DNA of 12,573 nt from Thoreauomyces humboldtii (taxonomy: Eukaryota > Chytridiomycota > Chytridiomycetes > Spizellomycetales > Powellomycetaceae): contig JADGJA010000684.1 in NCBI GenBank assembly GCA_027596035.1, forward strand, positions 1-12,573, in the 5' to 3' direction. The notes beneath the pieces were generated by a model. It saw nothing but the letters and a program-made list of their open reading frames with translations. It did not search any database and was not told the DNA's origin. Positions 9,789 to 12,573 of this stretch are shown here, one piece after another. Within the stretch, counting starts at the first letter, position 1. Every line of letters starts with the position of its first letter. The translations under genes were made by a program, and so were the position numbers.

Positions 9789-12257
9789 CTAATTCTCCTG
9801 CAAGCGCAGCAGTTCCGGAAGATACACGTTTGCTAGTAGCGAGCCATCTATGACTTCGATCTCAGATTTCCGACCGTAGCGCAGGAGACGACCGAGTTCC
9901 CGTCTGCAAAGCACGATGCACGAAGGGTAAACAAACGACGAGTTTCACTTGCCGTATCGAGCTGTGACACACCTGATTTCAACCAGTCCAAGTACTGACG
10001 TCCGCCTCAGCAACCCTCGAACCTTTCGTTTGTCTCCATCGGTCAGAGGTAGTAGCTTCTCGAAGTCGACCTGGTATCGCGACGCTGTCCAATGACTTGG
10101 CCGAACCCCTATCCACTTGAGACTCGGGCATGCGAGGTTGTGGCCGTCGAATGCCATTGCCTGATCGCGAACTAATATGAGTTGAGCTTTTACCATTCGG
10201 AGCGTCAAGAACTCCGTCCACCTTAGATCCGGCTTGGTAACATAGATATATTTCTATGCCGTGGGGATCGGCATCGACAAGTGCATATAGCGGCGTGTGG
10301 TGTTCTGGACTCAGGACTGAAGAAGAAGGACCATGTAGCGTCGAATGATCGTCCCTAGTAACGGGAAGCTCTAATGCGGCTAGTCGACATACGAGCTGAC
10401 GGGTTGCCAGGTCTGGATATCCCTTCCCCTGTGCGCGACGGCCCCTGGAGGTTTTAGCGGGTATGCCGGTGAAAGTAGTAGTCAAGCCATGGGTCCACAT
10501 ACCGTAAGAATCACGCAATCGAACTTTTGGACGAACCATTCGGAGAGGAGCGTTTGAAAGGTCGCCTCCTTCTCGATGACCAGAACAAATCGTGCAGAAC
10601 TTTGTACAGATGAGATTCGATCCGACGGTGGGATCAATGTGCCCTGAGGAGGATCTCATTTTTAGAAGACGTTTCTCCAGTGTTTTTTATGTCAAAAGAC
10701 TCACGTTATGGGAAGCCTGAAGACAGTTGATGGATGTTCCATCCGTCATATGCATGATCAGGTTTCCAAAGACCAGGCCTTTGCAGGACGCCGTCTACCT
10801 TCATGGTTAATACGATGACAAATGGTGTCCGCTCGATGGTCGCTTGAAAACCGTACAACATTGAGGCAGTGTCGAGGAACTCCGTGTGCGCATGCCAAGT
10901 CTTCGATTATCTGTATTGCTTTTAGCCAGTGGCTCGGTTTATCAGGGAGTAGAAATGCCCACCTCATCTACCACCGACTGAGACTTGAACAGGGATACGT
11001 CCCTGTAGTAAAGCTCACGCTTGGTCGCAAAACTGTTGCATTCGAGCAGTTCCTTGCAGTACTGGAGGAGCTTCACGTATGCTTCTGTTTGTGAAGGCGA
11101 TGAGTTACAGTTAAACAGCTGTTTCGACTGGACTGACCAAAACGGGGAACATTCCCTCGGACTAGCTTATGTGCAAGAGATTTGCACAGCAAGAGCATCG
11201 TTCGCGTCCCGTCCTTCATGCTGTTTCAATCTTCGTGACTCAGCCTCTCATGTCAACAACTATGTACCCAGCCTTGCTTACGCCCAAGCTCGGCCACTCC
11301 TGGAAAGCATTTTCAGAACCGGTACGGCTATGTCTCTGGGAATGCTGCCGACAGCGAGTAATGTGCTTCCAATGCGTTCAATCAGCCAGGAGCTTCACAT
11401 ATAAAGGTTGTCAGAAATCACCTGGGTCAACCTTCCAAACCAGATTCATACCTGCTTCTGTGCTGAGTTGTCCATGTATCCCCCACTTCAAGGTCCAGAG
11501 ATGCTGGGTCCCCTACCAAAACATTGACGTACGGTTTCTGATCGACAGCGTCCGTCGGTTCGCCAGTGGACTCCCCTTCCCCGTTGGGCCATGTTGTCGT
11601 TTGTGCATCATCGAGGGAGTTCCAAGTGTGATGGTGGAGGAAGCTCGAGGAGATATCATCGGCCAAATCGATCTCGTCCTCATCAACGGCGGACTCCATA
11701 TCCGAACAAAACCCGGACATCTCGCCCTGGAAAAGGGAGTTGACGAGCTGTTTTGAGCCGCTGTCAAAGGGAGAGGAGTCGCGTTCGGGTAAGCAAGGCA
11801 AACTCGTAGCGGAGATGTCGACGGTGACATCGAGCATGGGAAGAGGCAAGCTCGCGTCTTCAGCAGAGTAGGCATTGAAGATGTTCGAGTTCGTCAAGCT
11901 GATCTCGCTGTCGGATACATCGAGGTCCGATCCTCCTTGCTGAAATTCCACGTCCCAAAAGCGGCCTTGAGCCCGCTCGAAAGCCTTCTCCTACCGGTGT
12001 AGCGGGTTATCAATCAGGAACGCAACGGAGGCGGCGCATACGGCAGGATTTCATCTTACGACTTCAGGTGGAGTCGCCGGGTCTTCGGCGTGACTCTCTG
12101 TCACATCTATCACGTCTTGTTCATGGAGACTTTCGTAGCTGGCTTCCCACTGTAGAGACAGCGAACAATGGAGGTTCTGCGTCATTTGGCTTCTCTCCTG
12201 GGCTCGGCCCCAGACCAAAGGTTGCTGAGAGCAAGCTTCGCCGCAAACAAGGTCCAT
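9789..12257 (-). CDS. SPO11: Spo11, meiotic double-strand-break transesterase (topoisomerase VI A-like), eleven exons
   Basis: The product makes the DNA double-strand breaks that start meiotic recombination, acting in the nucleus as a dimer through a tyrosyl-DNA link. Exons, reverse strand: 12257-12060, 11990-11452, 11392-11282, 11220-11138, 11084-10963, 10910-10857, 10794-10705, 10643-10503, 10428-10222, 10160-9973, 9903-9789; 1848 nt, 615 aa. Winged-helix 5Y-CAP region, residues about 310-370: TKRELYYRD, with Tyr337 (second Tyr) expected catalytic, then SQSVVDE and GVPRHCLNV. Next come CKGLVFG (373-379) and the toprim domain: FVLVIEKEATF with Glu423, GKGYPDLATR (447-456), and LVDADPHGIEI with Asp498 and Asp500 as expected metal ligands. 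The C-terminal part has WIGVRPSHW, PLTDGDKRKV and VYLPEL. Residues 1-245 (exons 1-2) are an acidic, Ser-rich extension absent from the roughly 400-aa human and yeast proteins, and about 22 residues (470-491) are inserted before DADPHG. ATG 12257 is the longest start; the next in-frame ATG is at 12185. Confidence 0.94.
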
Positions 12258-12573
12258 CGTTTTTTGTGCTCTACGATGCTACGAACAGGTCCGCCGAGGA
12301 GGAGTAGGGAATGTGGCGATTACCGATCCCGACCAACAGCCGAGATGAAAGGAACGAATTGATGACAGAGAGCTCGGAAGAGGAAGAGAAGGCGTGGGAA
12401 GAAGAGCAGGAGGCCACAGAGAGCCGACGAGGAAAAGAGGGGCCGACAGCGCAAGAGCGTGGGAAAATGGTCAGGGAGAGGAGAGGAGGAGGAGGAAAAG
12501 GAGGAGGGAGAAGAGATAAGAGGAAGGAGAGAATGAAGAGAGAGAGAGGGAGAGGGAGGAATGGGGGGGGGGG
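12258..12573. promoter_or_regulatory. SPO11 upstream region with long polypurine/polypyrimidine tract
   Basis: This is the 5' side of SPO11. From about 12358 to the window end the plus strand is nearly all A and G with isolated pyrimidines, so SPO11's own sense strand is a CT tract of about 200 nt, as seen in many fungal promoters. The last 11 bases are all G. No gene is recognisable. The exact promoter elements were not identified. Confidence 0.5.
12358..12573. repeat. low-complexity purine tract ending in G11
   Basis: GA, GGA and GAGAGG units are repeated irregularly with very few C or T over about 215 bases, ending in an uninterrupted G run at 12563-12573. Such mirror-like purine tracts can form triplex DNA. 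The terminal G run coincides with the window end, so it may mark a contig edge or a sequencing artefact. Confidence 0.75.

Noticed and set aside
9708..9854. Second exon for the SAP gene
   Set aside because: It would need a 19- or 31-nt intron with a poor donor, and the exon would overlap the last SPO11 exon on the other strand without gaining a recognisable domain.
11427..11951. Separate acidic-protein gene upstream of SPO11
   Set aside because: The frame has GTG, not ATG, at 11951, and good splice sites join it in the right phase both to the upstream exon (12060) and to the SPO11 core (11392).

Overview
The window looks like nuclear DNA of an intron-rich fungus, most likely a basidiomycete. 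Coding regions are broken by many short GT-AG introns (about 50-95 nt) with CTNAC/CTAAC-like branch sites, promoters are rich in pyrimidines, and gene 1 has the fungal fusion of HMP kinase to TenA. I cannot place the species further from sequence alone. All gene models were spliced by hand from reading frames, splice motifs and recalled family motifs, without searches.

Layout: 1-987 is noncoding leader/promoter. 988-3024 (+) is a six-exon THI20-type bifunctional thiamine gene (538 aa). 3304-4231 (-) is a two-exon, two-transmembrane protein with three PPxY motifs (278 aa), convergent with THI20. 4232-5486 is a 1.25-kb divergent intergenic region. 5487-8456 (+) is a ten-exon gene (about 791 aa) encoding a coiled coil followed by a probable beta-propeller, family not recognised. 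8457-9432 is intergenic and ends in a CT-rich leader. 9433-9726 (+) encodes a 97-aa protein made almost entirely of two tandem SAP motifs. 9789-12257 (-) is SPO11, the meiotic double-strand-break transesterase, in 11 exons (615 aa), tail to tail with the SAP gene. 12258-12573 is the SPO11 upstream region, a nearly pure purine strand that ends in G11.

The genes do not form one pathway: vitamin B1 salvage, membrane/ubiquitin-type trafficking (inferred), an unknown scaffold, a small putative nucleic-acid binder and meiotic recombination. The firmest calls are SPO11 and THI20. In both, every splice phase closes and the joined CDS is divisible by three. The most interesting items are the PPxY-rich membrane protein, the long acidic N-terminal extension and toprim insert of SPO11, the tandem-SAP miniprotein beside it, and several pairs of in-frame alternative splice sites in the propeller gene. 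I saw no tRNA, rRNA, CRISPR, transposon or riboswitch that I could defend.
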